Positions 46,927 through 57,486 of a DNA stretch of 64,000 bases are shown here, piece after piece (position 1 is the first letter of the stretch; each line of letters starts with the position of its first letter). The DNA is from Pinus tabuliformis. Its lineage: Eukaryota > Streptophyta > Pinopsida > Pinales > Pinaceae. The notes beneath the pieces are model-generated. The model saw only the letters and a list, made by a program, of their open reading frames with translations. It was not told the origin of the DNA and ran no database searches. The DNA lies in assembly GCA_031772625.1 (NCBI GenBank), contig CM062820.1, positions 312,903,840 through 312,967,839 of the forward strand, in the 5' to 3' direction. Made by a program: the position numbers and the translations under genes.

Positions 46927-48724
46927 TTATATGGGTAGTTTCATAGTTAAACATGGGGTTCTATGAAACCCAGACATTTTAGGGTTCCCTATCCCTTTGA
47001 TGAAATCATTTATTGTTGTTTTCTGCTTATTTAGACATAGTTTGAGTCTAAGTCTGTGTTCTTTCGATCTAATAGATATTTTTGCTGAAATTCCAACTCT
47101 GACCACCTTTACCAAGTTGCTTGAACTGTCAAACTTCCCTCCTTTTCTACCTTGAGCAATTTTTTCCTTCTTCCTATTAAACCAGGATTTCAAATTTTCA
47201 TTTCTTCGCTTGGCCTTTTGATAGCAAATCCTTTCTTTCCTAATGGATTCATCCATGGTTTTTAGATTATCATACTCTATTAATTCATTCAAAGATAGTG
47301 GAAGGCAGTTCATAAAGTTTTGTACTTTCACTTTATCCTCTCTTATTTATGGCACATATTGTAAAATATGAGTGAATTTGGTTACTAACTCATCCACTGA
47401 CACCTGGACAAGTTTTTTATCATGAAATTCTTTAGCCTTATCGTTAAAATAATGCTTAGTCAAATATTTTTCTTTAAAATGTAACTGGAACTCCTCCATT
47501 TGGGTGTGGAGCCTAATTATCTTCCTGATTGTTCATAGGTTTTTTGTTTCAACCATGGTAGGATCCTAGTCCCTGATGGGGGTGTGTGGGGGGCTTGCCC
47601 CCCCACTATTGTTGCTAGGGGGTCAAGGGGGGTTGGTTGGGGGCAGGTGGATGCAATTATTTGGATCCCCCTGTATGGCGTGGACTCGGGGGAAACACCT
47701 TTGAAGCAAAAATTAGATGAAAATTTTCCTTGTAAAATATTGTAATTTCATAGTCAATCTAGGTCATTCATTAGGTGGAATATCGGGTAATAGACGTTAT
47801 GTTAATTTAGGGTTTTTTTCCCTAGAAGGAAGCCCTCGATTTATATGTGGGAATTGTATTGCGGTTGTGTATGATTATTCTGTGCGAGAAAGAGAGAGGA
47901 GATTATGTGAGAGTGAAGAGGAAATTACAACGAATTTATTGTAGATTGTATCTCTTCATTTTGGTGGATAATAAAAAAGGAAGGACTGGTTGTTTCTCCG
48001 TGGATGCAGCCCAAATTGAGTGAACCACCTATATTTATGTCTTTCTTGTTTTATTCTTTCCAGTGTTTGTGTTTTCACAATATTTTATGTGCTCCATTGC
48101 TCTATTAATTAATTTATAACACCTCCCAATTAAACCTTCTAAATTATGAACTATTCCAACTTCTTCCCACCATAGGGAGTATTTTCCTTGCAACTGATAG
48201 GTAACCATCTTTTCTTTTAACTCTTTAGAGTATTCATACACTTGAAAGTATATTATGTTTATATTGATCAACCACACTTTTGCCACTTCTTCCATTTCCT
48301 CATAAGAAGTTGGGGGTCTGAACTTTTTGAACTCTCCCTGGAGTTCCATTTTGAGCTTCCTCCCTAATTTTAAAATATTTTTTGATGAACTATGCACTTC
48401 CCCTTCCTTGAATATTTCTCCATTACTTTCAACCATCTCCTTAGTAGTCTTTTACTTAGATGTCTCCCCTCTATTTTCGTCATCGCTTATTATATTTATA
48501 GTCTTGAGATTGCATTTATCAGTAAAAATTTTAATAACTTGCTCTTGTTCAGTGGTAGCTTTTAGTAGTTTCTCATGTTCTGCACAAAGATTCATTAAAT
48601 CTATTCGCAAATGTTTCATCATATTTAATATCTCCTTGGCGGGTACTTGCACTTGTTGACCCAAATGCACATAAATTTCTTCTTCTTCAATGTGAGTACC
48701 TCCTTGTGGTTCTCCGATATCCAT
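46927..48724 (-). pseudogene. Ty3/gypsy gag remnant, split by an insertion
   Basis: Pieces in order: 48724-48452 (acidic N-terminal part), 48436-about 48135 (core with EEVAKVWLININ and GKYSLWWEEV), then an insertion, then about 47545-47341 (FKEKYLTKHYFNDKAKEFHD) and 47331-46927 (NENLKSWFNRKKEKIAQGRK and a degraded C-terminus). The two halves are contiguous in the usual gag, so the DNA between about 47560 and 48121 is foreign. Confidence 0.75.
47560..48121 (+). mobile_element. Probable solo LTR inserted in the gypsy gag
   Basis: About 560 bp interrupts the gag frame. It contains a G/C-rich head (several runs of five to seven G or C at 47578-47643), an AGAGAGAGGAGA stretch, and GTGGATGCAGCCCAAATTGAGTGAACCACC, a phrase of the kind found near the 3' end of plant copia LTRs. 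It appears to end at TTATAACA (48121). The start and target duplication could not be fixed. Confidence 0.5.
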
Positions 48725-48828
48725 TCATCCTGTTTAGTTTCTCTTCTTATTCAGTGTAAACACAAACATTTATTTTATTAACAAAAATTGTGGTAAGCTC
48801 AAAGGCTACAATAGTGCAACATTTTTTT

Positions 48829-48839
48829 CTCTAATACCA
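48829..48839 (-). other. Primer-binding site (tRNA-iMet) of the gypsy element
   Basis: The minus strand reads TGGTATTAGAG, one mismatch from the tRNA-Met primer-binding site TGGTATCAGAG. It is separated by two bases from the adjacent LTR end. Confidence 0.8.
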
Positions 48840-48841
48840 TA

Positions 48842-49203
48842 TGTAACATCTCTCCCAATTCGCACCAAAAAAGATTTTATTAAACTAATAATTTACATAG
48901 TGAATCTTTTTTTATATATAAGGTAAATAGTGATAGGATTTTAATCCTTGTCTTTCATAATGTACATAATACATCATAACATAAATATCATTAATTGAGC
49001 TACCAATCATGCATTATCTAACATTTACAAGTAACAATTTGATGTTTCTATTTTTCACCTATGGAATACCTCCATGGAATGCTTCCACATATTTTATATA
49101 TTTCTTGGCAACTGTATCTATTAAATTTTTGGGCACAATTCCAAATTTTGATGTCTCGTGGTCTAAGCTTACCTATTTACTGACTTTTGAGACCATAGAA
49201 CAT

Positions 49204-49206
<3 letters not shown>
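48842..49206 (-). mobile_element. 5' LTR (inner part) of the degenerate gypsy element
   Basis: The plus strand starts TGTAACATCTCTCCC, i.e. the element-sense LTR ends GGGAGAGATGTTACA next to the PBS. The outer limit is unknown: a 92-bp TA run starts at 49207 and the far side was not recognised as LTR. No second copy of this LTR was found at the other end of the element. Confidence 0.55.

Positions 49207-49298
<92 letters not shown>
49207..49298. repeat. (TA)n microsatellite, longest in window
   Basis: An uninterrupted TA run of about 92 bp, lying within or at the edge of the gypsy LTR. Confidence 0.95.
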
Positions 49299-49302
<4 letters not shown>

Positions 49303-49464
49303 TACGCCTTACACTTCATTTTCTAATGCATATACCCATTAAATTATGAAAATGGCACTCGACCCTTCAATTCCAAAATGGTATATTATCAACGTATATA
49401 TGTACAATGTTATAAGGTTTCACTTTAGGCTTCTTTACCTTCATCAAATTGATTTGCAAGTCAC

Positions 49465-49502
<38 letters not shown>

Positions 49503-49920
49503 GGTGTGTATTCAACTATTCCGGCCAAATAGGTATGTATCATGTGGTGAGTTTTCATGGTGCAAGGGCCCACGCTACTTACATGGAAACTTAGATAGCT
49601 AGTAAGCTCGATGGTGGGGATCACTCTATGGTTTATCAACGGTGATGTTTTATTGGATTTTAGTTAAGGTAACTGCCTTACCTTGACTCGTTGTCACGGT
49701 CTCATTGTTGTTTTATCTAGTTGTGAATTTAGCTCTACAACCTCATATCGAATCCATCTATAACCAAATGGGTCTCCAATTCATGAGAGTGTTACCATCA
49801 GACTTTTGGTAGTTTTTACTTGGATTCAACATCCAGAAGTTAATATGCTCACAAGAAGGCTTATTACATGGACCTCGTTCGACTTCCCTAGTAATTTCTC
49901 AAAGTCTTTGTTTCCTCTTT

Positions 49921-49965
<45 letters not shown>
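49299..49965. other. No recognised gene; two (TA)n tracts
   Basis: TA runs at 49468-49500 and 49923-49965. The intervening 420 bp has only short ORFs and may be the outer part of the gypsy LTR. Confidence 0.45.
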
Positions 49966-49969
<4 letters not shown>

Positions 49970-50163
49970 CCATTTTTAAGGTCACAGCCAAGCCAGACAC
50001 CAAATTGGTGTATGAGACCCCCTTGTTTGTGGGACAAGGGACCCACCTCCGCACAGTGATTTGACTGCTAAGTCTACGAAGGCATACATACTCTACCCCC
50101 CTCTGGTTTTGAACCTGTGACCTCTTAGGAGGAAACACATACTCTTAACCATTAGGCCCACTC
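49966..50163 (-). mobile_element. tRNA-derived SINE (SINE-2)
   Basis: The minus strand has a clear pol III promoter: A box TGGGCCTAATGGTTAAGAG (50160-50142) and B box GGTTCAAAACC (50115-50105), about 55 bp from end to end, as in a tRNA. A tRNA-like TTCCTCC..AGAGGTCACAGG arm lies between. A tRNA-unrelated body of about 120 bp follows and ends in a (TA)n tail at 49923-49965. It differs in sequence from SINE-1, so it is another family. Target duplications are not clear. Confidence 0.7.
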
Positions 50164-50169
50164 AAACTT

Positions 50170-52000
50170 TCCTTCTCGCATTATCAGGAATTCACCCACT
50201 AATTATTGTTTTGACTGATTGCAGGTAAACCCTCATTTCTTGTCGAGGGATTTTAGATCATGAAATCTAATTTTTTGAAGGATTCGACTTGGTTCCAACG
50301 TCTCCAGGCAGTTTTCTCGGCATGCTTCTCATGGTAATATTAACTTAGAAACCGTAACCCTAACATTTTAAAGGGTTTTTCCTTTTTTCTTATGTCATAT
50401 AGTCTTGGATACTAAATGTTCCTCCTCCATGGTAAGGAAATATGGAGTCTCTGCACTTTTAACCGCAGGTAAAACTATTTCAGTTGCCTTTGTGTTTTAA
50501 CTTCCTTCCCTTGTGGTGAATCTATAAGAAAGTTAGGAATGGATAATGACCTCACTCATTCTATCGAAGGTTAGTACCATTGGTATTTTGTTTCTCAGTT
50601 GAGCATTTGCTGGAATGACATCTATAATTTTCTTTATTTAATTCAACCTTGACCGCTACAGATGCTTATTAAACTTTATTCTTGCCAAGAATCTCTTTCC
50701 ATGGATGGACTTCTAGCTTGTCTGTGGCTAGTATGGGGTTGTATTATTTTTTTTTAATTTGAGGATTTCACCTCCTCACGAGGATTTATTTCCATACAGT
50801 TATTTAATTTTTCCATGGTTGGTCGAGGCCCATATGGTTGCAACTGTAATTTTTTCCCTACATTTTTAGAACAGTAAATGCATATTGACTGATATTTAAA
50901 CATCGTGGCTTTGATAAGGATGCTTATCTTGTTTAAAATAAAGTATGGTTCAAGCCTATATGACCAGGTTTTTGTTTTTAGAATCTTTTACTCTATGTGG
51001 AATAATAAAACAATTGTGTGCTTTCTTTTTCCCTTTTACAAATAACCTATAGCTTTTATAGATTTTAATGGGACTTCCTACCCTTAATGATTGTACTTCT
51101 TTCTTTTCTTAAGAATATGTATGTATATTTATTTCTCTTAAATGATTTATAGATGTGTTAAATTATTTCTTTTCCTGTTTTTAGTACCATCAATGCAGAT
51201 AATATAGTTTTAATAAGTTTGGTAGGACTACATCTTCATCATGTTCAACTTCTCACCCCGATTAGGGGGATAGCACAAGATTTGAACCCAAGACTTCCTT
51301 TTCAATGAGACTTCATTTCCACATAAATTTCAAATTGAGCTGCCCCAAGTGGAATCTTGAAATGGGGAACTACTTCTAGTTCTTTGAGCCCTATCTTTAT
51401 TTGTCATGGAATGTCTATTCTATGACCTTCAAAGAAGACTATTATGTCTATTCTATGACCTTCAAAGAAGACTATTATTCTTAATAGACCTGCAACAATT
51501 AACATGGTTATAATATCTATCTACCTTTCCTGCCTTAATGATATAGTACACATTTACAAATCTTTTATTCCACCACCTTTAGGTAAACAACTTCTAGTAC
51601 TACTTGTATTCATACATTGTTATCTTGTCATTTTATTTTACCCTATCTTCCATTTTGTTCACCTTATTCCTACTCACAAGGTTCCAAGGGGAATATCTTG
51701 GTAAGCTTCTTGTTACATTTTGCAATAGAAGGGGTTTTCACCCTATACCTTAGCACCATTAGAATCTATTATATCTTCTCTTGAACTAGGTTAGCCATCA
51801 AATCCCTATTAATCACAAAATAAATCAACATTCATATACTTATCTAAATTCTTCCTAAAATAGGTTAAATTCTTCCACATTTCAGTTCCCCTGAGCTCCA
51901 CTCCTCCCTCCCATGAGAAAACAATTTGGATTTCACTTCCTTACCCCTTTAGTAGTATTAGTTCAAAGCAATTCTTTCTCTCCCACTAGTTATGTTCTAG
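50170..52000. other. No recognised gene
   Basis: T-rich sequence with only short ORFs. A 35-bp unit ('tgtctattctatgacc' to 'gaagactatta') is tandemly duplicated at about 51411-51480. Confidence 0.4.
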
Positions 52001-52007
52001 AAGCAAT

Positions 52008-52262
52008 TGCCTTTATCTCTTGCAATTCTCAGCGTACGAGTTCCACTTCACAACATCTATCTCCATTCATGAATTTCTTGTGGGTTGTCTCTACCAACAA
52101 TTCTACTGAATGGAAAAAATGATTTTATTTTTTTTATTTTTTTTGCCTTTATCTCTTGCAATTTTCATCATACAAGTTCCACTTCACAACATCTATCTCC
52201 ATTCATGAATTCCTTGTGGGTTGTCTCTACCAACAATTCTACTAAATGGAAAAAAGGATATT
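52008..52262 (+). repeat. Tandem duplication, unit 136 bp
   Basis: Units start at 52008 and 52144. They share 'tgcctttatctcttgcaatt', 'gttccacttcacaacatct' and 'tgggttgtctctaccaacaa', with a T-run separating them. The two overlapping 69-70-codon ORFs are products of this duplication. Confidence 0.9.
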
Positions 52263-52434
52263 TTTTAATTTTTTTTCTTGCTTGTTCTTGGGCATAATTG
52301 ATTCCAAATATTTTTCCTCGCCCTTAGGAATCTAATCTCACTTTTTAGAATTTAACATATTTTCCATAATAATAATACGCAAAAACATTTTTTCTTATTT
52401 TTTATTCAAAAATAAAAAATCCCATCATCATGCC

Positions 52435-52620
52435 ATGTCACTGGGGGAGCAATACCATACCTTCATATTGGGGGATACATATTGAGAAAAAAAAATGATA
52501 TAATGTATTGAGCATATAATAGGGGGATTCACTAGGGGAGAAATACCATACATTCACATTGGGGGATATATATTTAGATAAAAAATGACACAATATATTG
52601 AGCATATAATAGGGGGTAAA
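52435..52620 (+). repeat. Tandem duplication, unit about 95 bp
   Basis: Two units share 'cactgggggag', 'aataccata', 'ttgggggata' and 'tattgagcatataatagggg'. Confidence 0.85.
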
Positions 52621-52959
52621 GGATTTTTATATTTGCAGGTATAAAAAATGAAGCTCAAAGTTAACGAAAAAATTTTAAGGGGTAGAAAAAATGTTTACGA
52701 AAAAATGTATACCTACAATATCTAGTGAGAGTAGGGATTTTTAAAATTAGAAAGGTGTACTGGGTTTGTATTGGTAGGGGGTTAAATAATGTGATTTTTA
52801 GAGGTATTTTCCAATATGTAGTCAAATTAAGGGTATTTTTAGTATTTTTAGTATGTTATGAACACGCATGATATGCCAAAGGTTCATTGAGTGAATCCCT
52901 CTAGTCACAAATTCACATCAAAGTCATAAAATAAATTTACTCGGGTATTACAAATAGCA

Positions 52960-53169
52960 ACTCAGCATAGATCAACCTTAAACTCAAATCTATCAAATGC
53001 CTAGTCGAATCAAATTTAAGGTGTAAATTTTGTTATCATTTTATTCCATGTCATGTGTTAATTCCTTCATATTAAATTATAAAAATATTACACTCTGGAT
53101 TTGTATTAATTTATTTACGTTTTCATGAGAAATTATTAATTTTTTGTTTAATATTTTTTTGGTTTGTGA

Positions 53170-53213
<44 letters not shown>

Positions 53214-53610
53214 AAGCATGATATGTATCGATTCATACGAAACATCATACTGCCTTCATCATACATCTTATGTTATTAAAATAAATAAAAAAACCATAAA
53301 AATTTAACTTTATTTTAAATTATTCATGTCATTAATAATTATAAAAAGAATTAATATATAAGATAAAGATATATACATTTCAAACAAGTTGGAACAAGGT
53401 TCTGTATACATAGGTTTTCAAAATTTTGTCTCCAAGATAAATTGTAATTGTGAAAAACGGCATTCAAAGATTTACCCCTACTTTACTATGGAGATTCTTA
53501 AGTTGTAAATAAACTTTGTTTTAATATTGTGGGCCAATATCATGGCTTATCAATATCACATACCCCAAAAACATAACTCATTTAATATATATATTTTTTA
53601 ATCAAGCAAT
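52960..53610. repeat. MITE-like AT-rich repeat block (copy 2)
   Basis: Blocks 'cagcatagatcaaccttaaa', 'gtaaattttgttatcatttt', 'atgtcatgtgttaattcctt' and 'ggccaatatcatggcttatc' occur in the same order as at 32.5-33.5 kb, with (TA)n inside (53171-53211). The first ~60 bp also matches the left arm of the foldback at 57.49 kb. Confidence 0.65.
53171..53211. repeat. (TA)n microsatellite
   Basis: An uninterrupted TA run of about 41 bp within the repeat block. Confidence 0.95.
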
Positions 53611-53886
53611 TAGTTAAAAAAAGAAAAAAAGGGTTCAAAATTTCATTATTGTATACCACTAATATTATTCTAGAATATTTCATGGAGGTTAAATCCCTAC
53701 AATCTACCTAATAATTATTGATAATTATTGCATGGAGAGCCCAATATGAGGGAGATGTTGTCGCATAATCTTACATTTGAAAATAATAAGATAATACTTA
53801 CAGTAACAAATTAAAAAAATAGTAATAACAGAAAAGAATCAATCTCCCTCATAAATAAAATAGTTCAATGTCAACTATGTATACAC

Positions 53887-56052
53887 TATATCAAATAGAA
53901 TATTTTATTTTTTCTTAGTAAAAACTAATTCTATTAAGAGGACGTACGGTACAATATGAATTTGCAACCAGGAGAAGCAAGAAAACGGGCATCCAAAAAG
54001 GATAGACTATCCACCTCGGCCCCTAGAAGAAAACAAGAAGAGAGCAGTGCTTAGCAAGAAGTAACAAGAAGAACAGAGTAACAAGAGAAGAACAGAGGAT
54101 TCCTATTCGACATTTTTTTCCTTTCTCTTTACCAACTTTGACCCAATCAAGATGACTCTACTGAGCTGGCATGATTTGCAAACTAAGCTCGGCTGACGGA
54201 GAGGTCTCCTTGTCTAAATCCGAGGGAGAAGACTCATGAGTTCCTTTCTGTGAGTTTGGGGGGACAGTAGATTCCTCAGGACCAGTGGAGGGCGGATCCT
54301 GTGCCAGCTTTGCGTCCATTCCTTCCGCATCCCCTTCCTCTTCATCTGAGCTGGAATCAAAATCATCCATGGGGGGAGGATCATGAGGTTTCCAGCTTTT
54401 GGATTTCAGCTTAGGATTGGCTTTCTTCTTTTGGGCAGGCATCGAGGGACAAGAGCTCTGAAGGTGCCCTGTGTGATGGCAATTTCAGCAGCGAAAGGCT
54501 GTGTTCTCGTAATCCAGGGTCTGAGTCCAATGGAAGTCTCCAATTTTGAGATTAATCTGATCAGGTAGACCTTTGCTCATGTCTATTTCTGCACAGATTC
54601 TGGTGAAGGTGTATATGCCCTTTTCCCCTCTAGAGGTGTCTGTGGCTAGAAAGCGGCCTAGAGAATTGTCGATCCCTTGGAATACAGCAAAGTACCATAA
54701 ATACGCCAGGAGATTAGGAAGTCTAACCTAGATGGGGAGCTTGGTGATGATTGCTGTAGAGGGACTGAAATCTGGGAAACAGGGGGTGAGGAATAAACCT
54801 GTTGAGCGCCAAAACCATGGGCCTTCAGTTAATGCTTTTTGGTAGTCCTCATTGAGAGTAAACACTACAATGAAGAAACCCTTTAAGCAAAGAAGAACCT
54901 TGCAATTGTTGGTCCAGTTAGATTGAATCCATTGGTAGAGATCTGCTGTGCGTGGCCATAGCCCATTGAACCTACAAATAATGGCATGCTCTGCATACTT
55001 TTGGATTTGCTCATCCAGCGTTGGATGCATTATTTCAATGGAGGGGGTTTCCTCCAGTTTGTCCACCAAAAAAGGTTTGGGAGTCTGATCTGGTGGAGAT
55101 GTTTTCTTGGGCATCTGAGCATGTACAACATCTTTGTATGAAAAAGCCGCAGCTGAAGATCACTGTCCAACAACTCCCCCTCTCAAACGAAGGGTAAAAA
55201 TGATGGAGGCATTTCTCTTAATGTTGTAAAAAGAAAGGGGATAAAGATCCTCAAGTTGTTTACCTTCGTGGAGGAGTCGTTGAGATGCAAAGGGAATCCC
55301 CAGCCTAAGTTCTAGGATTTGCTTGAGGTCCTGCACTAGATCCGAAGAGCTTACCCATTGTAGCAGAGTTTTGCCAGAAGGGAGCACGATCTAGATCTGG
55401 AACGATGCAGAGTGATCAGACTTCTGCTTTCCTCTGGAGCTAGGGCTTTGCAGACTGGTGAACTCTATGGTAGCCCTCTAAAACAATGGACTGTTGGGGT
55501 GCAGGGGTTGGCTATAAAAATCGCAGCCTTGCTCCACGATAGATAATGCGTGTGGGTTCCTGGGGATGTCGTGTTGGATCCATAAGCTATTGAGATGCAG
55601 GGTTAATCTGGAACCCTCGAAGTTTGATTTGTTACCTGTCAAAACGTCCAAAATATTGGCGGCTTGCAGAAGTCCCTCGAGGCCGGGCGCCGTCCACATC
55701 CTCACTGCGAAGCTGCCAACGACCTGCAGATGAAGAGTGTTCGTCGCCATATCTGCTGAAGAGCAAGCGCAGCTTGCTAAGAGCCCAACCTGTGCATGTT
55801 TCTCTTTTTTCTTCGTAGGGCTGCACGCGATCTTATTCGCTGGGTTTGACTTGAATGGAGTTAGGGCTTCTCTGAAACTAGCGTTACCATCTTCTGCAGG
55901 GCCGAGCAAAGGCCAGACAGTGGCAGAAGGAAGGGAGGCGATGGCAAAGAGATTAGGGTTCATCATTCTCAAAGCTCCTTAACCAATTAAATTTAGAATC
56001 AGGACTATTGATCATTCTGTGTGTGTGTTTCGCTTATATCAAATAGAATATT
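53887..56052 (-). mobile_element. Complete ORF1-only retroelement (or retrocopy) with 18-bp target-site duplication
   Basis: TATATCAAATAGAATATT occurs perfectly at 53887-53904 and 56035-56052. The DNA between (53905-56034, 2,130 bp) is inserted on the minus strand. The 5' end is AGCGAAACACACACAC at 56034. A 68-bp leader is followed by a single long frame (55966-54158), a 3' untranslated part of about 250 bp, and a terminal AAGAAAAAATAAAA tail against the duplication. Removing the insert and one duplication rejoins an AT-rich repeat resembling its copies near 42.24 and 29.88 kb, which confirms the boundaries. Long variable target duplication plus an A-rich tail is the signature of target-primed reverse transcription. 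No RT or endonuclease is encoded, so it needed a LINE in trans. Confidence 0.85.
54158..55966 (-). pseudogene. Ubiquitin-like / DUF4283 / zinc-knuckle fusion frame
   Basis: One frame of 602 codons plus stop from ATG 55966, no frameshift, with internal stops TAG 55480, TAG 55393, TGA 55162, TAG 54730 and TGA 54487. Residues 1-163 form a region I do not recognise. Residues about 190-264 are a ubiquitin-like domain: SGKT, GIP, QRLLHEGKQLED, YNI and terminal LRLRGG align with ubiquitin at the same spacing and length. Residues about 310-440 are DUF4283-like (KGFFIVVFTLNEDYQKALTE, GPWFWRS). Residues 493-506 are a CX2CX4HX4C zinc knuckle (a stop sits between its first two cysteines). The remainder is basic, then acidic and Ser/Pro-rich (DDFDSSSDEEEGD). 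DUF4283 with a knuckle is typical of plant LINE ORF1 nucleic-acid-binding proteins; the ubiquitin-like part would be an unusual addition. The present copy cannot be translated in full. Confidence 0.8.
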
Positions 56053-56065
56053 AAAAAAAGAAAAA

Positions 56066-56070
<5 letters not shown>

Positions 56071-56106
<36 letters not shown>
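56071..56106. repeat. (TA)n microsatellite
   Basis: A TA run of about 36 bp just beyond the right target duplication; part of the AT-rich repeat that served as the target. Confidence 0.9.
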
Positions 56107-56108
<2 letters not shown>

Positions 56109-56885
56109 AGGAAAAAAATTGTAATTTTATTAAATCTAAAACCAGGGGAAAATTACATTTTGTGGATGCCCGAGGACATTACAAATACATTAGCCAAAAT
56201 GCCTACCAACCTCATGACAATACATAAAAGAGGTTGAAAAGGAAATAAAAGAGTAGAGTCCATAGGCATGCCAACAAGCCCCAAATGGCACACGAGATAA
56301 AACCAAAACCACACAGATCTGGAAAAAAATATGTAGGCCCAAGAAAAAAGCTCCAGAGGGAGCACCAACTAATTCCATATACCGATCCTTAAACCTAGGC
56401 ACAAGGCACCTAGTAAGCCCATGAAAACCCCATAGAAAAATTGTGGCATAAAGTGCCTAGAAAATGGCCACATCCATAACAACAACATCATCGAGCACCC
56501 ATTATGAAGCTGGCCAAGATGACGAAACTGCCACAAACTTGAACCGCGATCGCCCACCCTCAAAGAAGCTGAGCAAGAGGCATGAAATCAGAGATAAATA
56601 AGTATGGAGTCACCATACCCAAACCCCTTCGACTCCCTACACCAAATCAAGGCCAAACACAAAAATGAGAGGTGTGAAACTAGAAATGGAGGTGCCACAC
56701 CCCACCCCCCCTCAACCCCCTTCGCAATATTTGAGCCAACGACAAGAAAAGGAATACGAAAACACCTAGGAAACAAGCAGAGCAACACGACATTAACGAC
56801 CATAGAAGCAACGATGATAATTGAACCATAATCAAGAAGAGTCACAAAGGGATGCACCAGCAATGGTTGTTAATGTTGGTCCCGC
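56107..56885 (-). mobile_element. Possible LINE 3'-end fragment
   Basis: On the minus strand this block ends in GGTTTTAGATTTAATAAAATTAC and an A/T-rich tail before a TA run, similar to 3' ends of plant LINE-type elements. It has several short ORFs but no RT, RNase H or knuckle motif, so it would be 3' untranslated sequence. This is a weak assignment based on composition and tail only. Confidence 0.3.
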
Positions 56886-56897
56886 CTCCAAAAATAG

Positions 56898-56898
<1 letters not shown>

Positions 56899-56958
<60 letters not shown>
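56899..56958. repeat. (TA)n microsatellite
   Basis: A TA run of about 60 bp followed by GATA/GAGA-rich sequence. Confidence 0.95.
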
Positions 56959-56960
<2 letters not shown>

Positions 56961-56999
56961 TAGATATATATAGATATATATATATAGAGAGAGAGAATT

Positions 57000-57122
57000 C
57001 ATATTCCATTAAAATGTTCTTTAGGGACATTTGCAACTCATTCATTTTTTAATATGAAGTTTACATGTAACATTTTAAATATTAATAAAAATAATCTAGA
57101 TATATATATATATATATATATA

Positions 57123-57158
<36 letters not shown>

Positions 57159-57480
57159 CAGAGAGAGAGAGAGAGAGAGAGAGAGCTCAATTGGTCCCCG
57201 TCGTTAAAAATACTCTATGGTTGAGCCAAGAGGAATTAATCCCTTCGAGTAAATCAACCTTGTACAAATATTTTGTGGACGTAGCAGTCACTGATATCCA
57301 AAGTCTGTGAAGCACACACACACAGACACACACATAGAGAGAGAGATGCAACATTTCAAAAAGTATTTATAACAAAAATAATTATATATCTATATATAGA
57401 TAGATAGATAGATAGATTTTTTCTACTTCTAGATATTATTGGGGTATGTATTTTAATGTACACTAGATATATAAACATTT
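57000..57480. repeat. AT-rich repeat copy with compound microsatellites
   Basis: 57010-57095 is a copy of the 'ttaatatgaagtttacatgtaac' AT-rich family. It is followed by (TA)n, (CT)n, (TA)n and (GA)n tracts at 57100-57185, an (AC)n stretch near 57315-57332 and (GATA)n near 57400-57416. Confidence 0.75.
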
Positions 57481-57486
57481 TATTAG

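Larger units (their letters stand above)
43980..48839 (-). mobile_element. Degenerate Ty3/gypsy retrotransposon internal region
   Basis: Read from right to left the order is PBS, gag, protease, RT, RNase H, integrase, the Ty3/gypsy order. The primer-binding site complementary to initiator tRNA-Met (TGGTATTAGAG on the minus strand) is at 48839-48829, two bases inside an LTR end. Protein similarity continues to about 43985, where 'VAKVGSMAYQLALP' resembles the post-integrase segment. Many stops and frameshifts are present and gag carries an insertion. It cannot encode a working polyprotein. Confidence 0.85.

Noticed and set aside
54383-55982. Plus-strand ORFs at 54383-54568, 55624-55818 and 55737-55982
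   Set aside because: They are shadows opposite the UBL-DUF4283 frame and show no domain.
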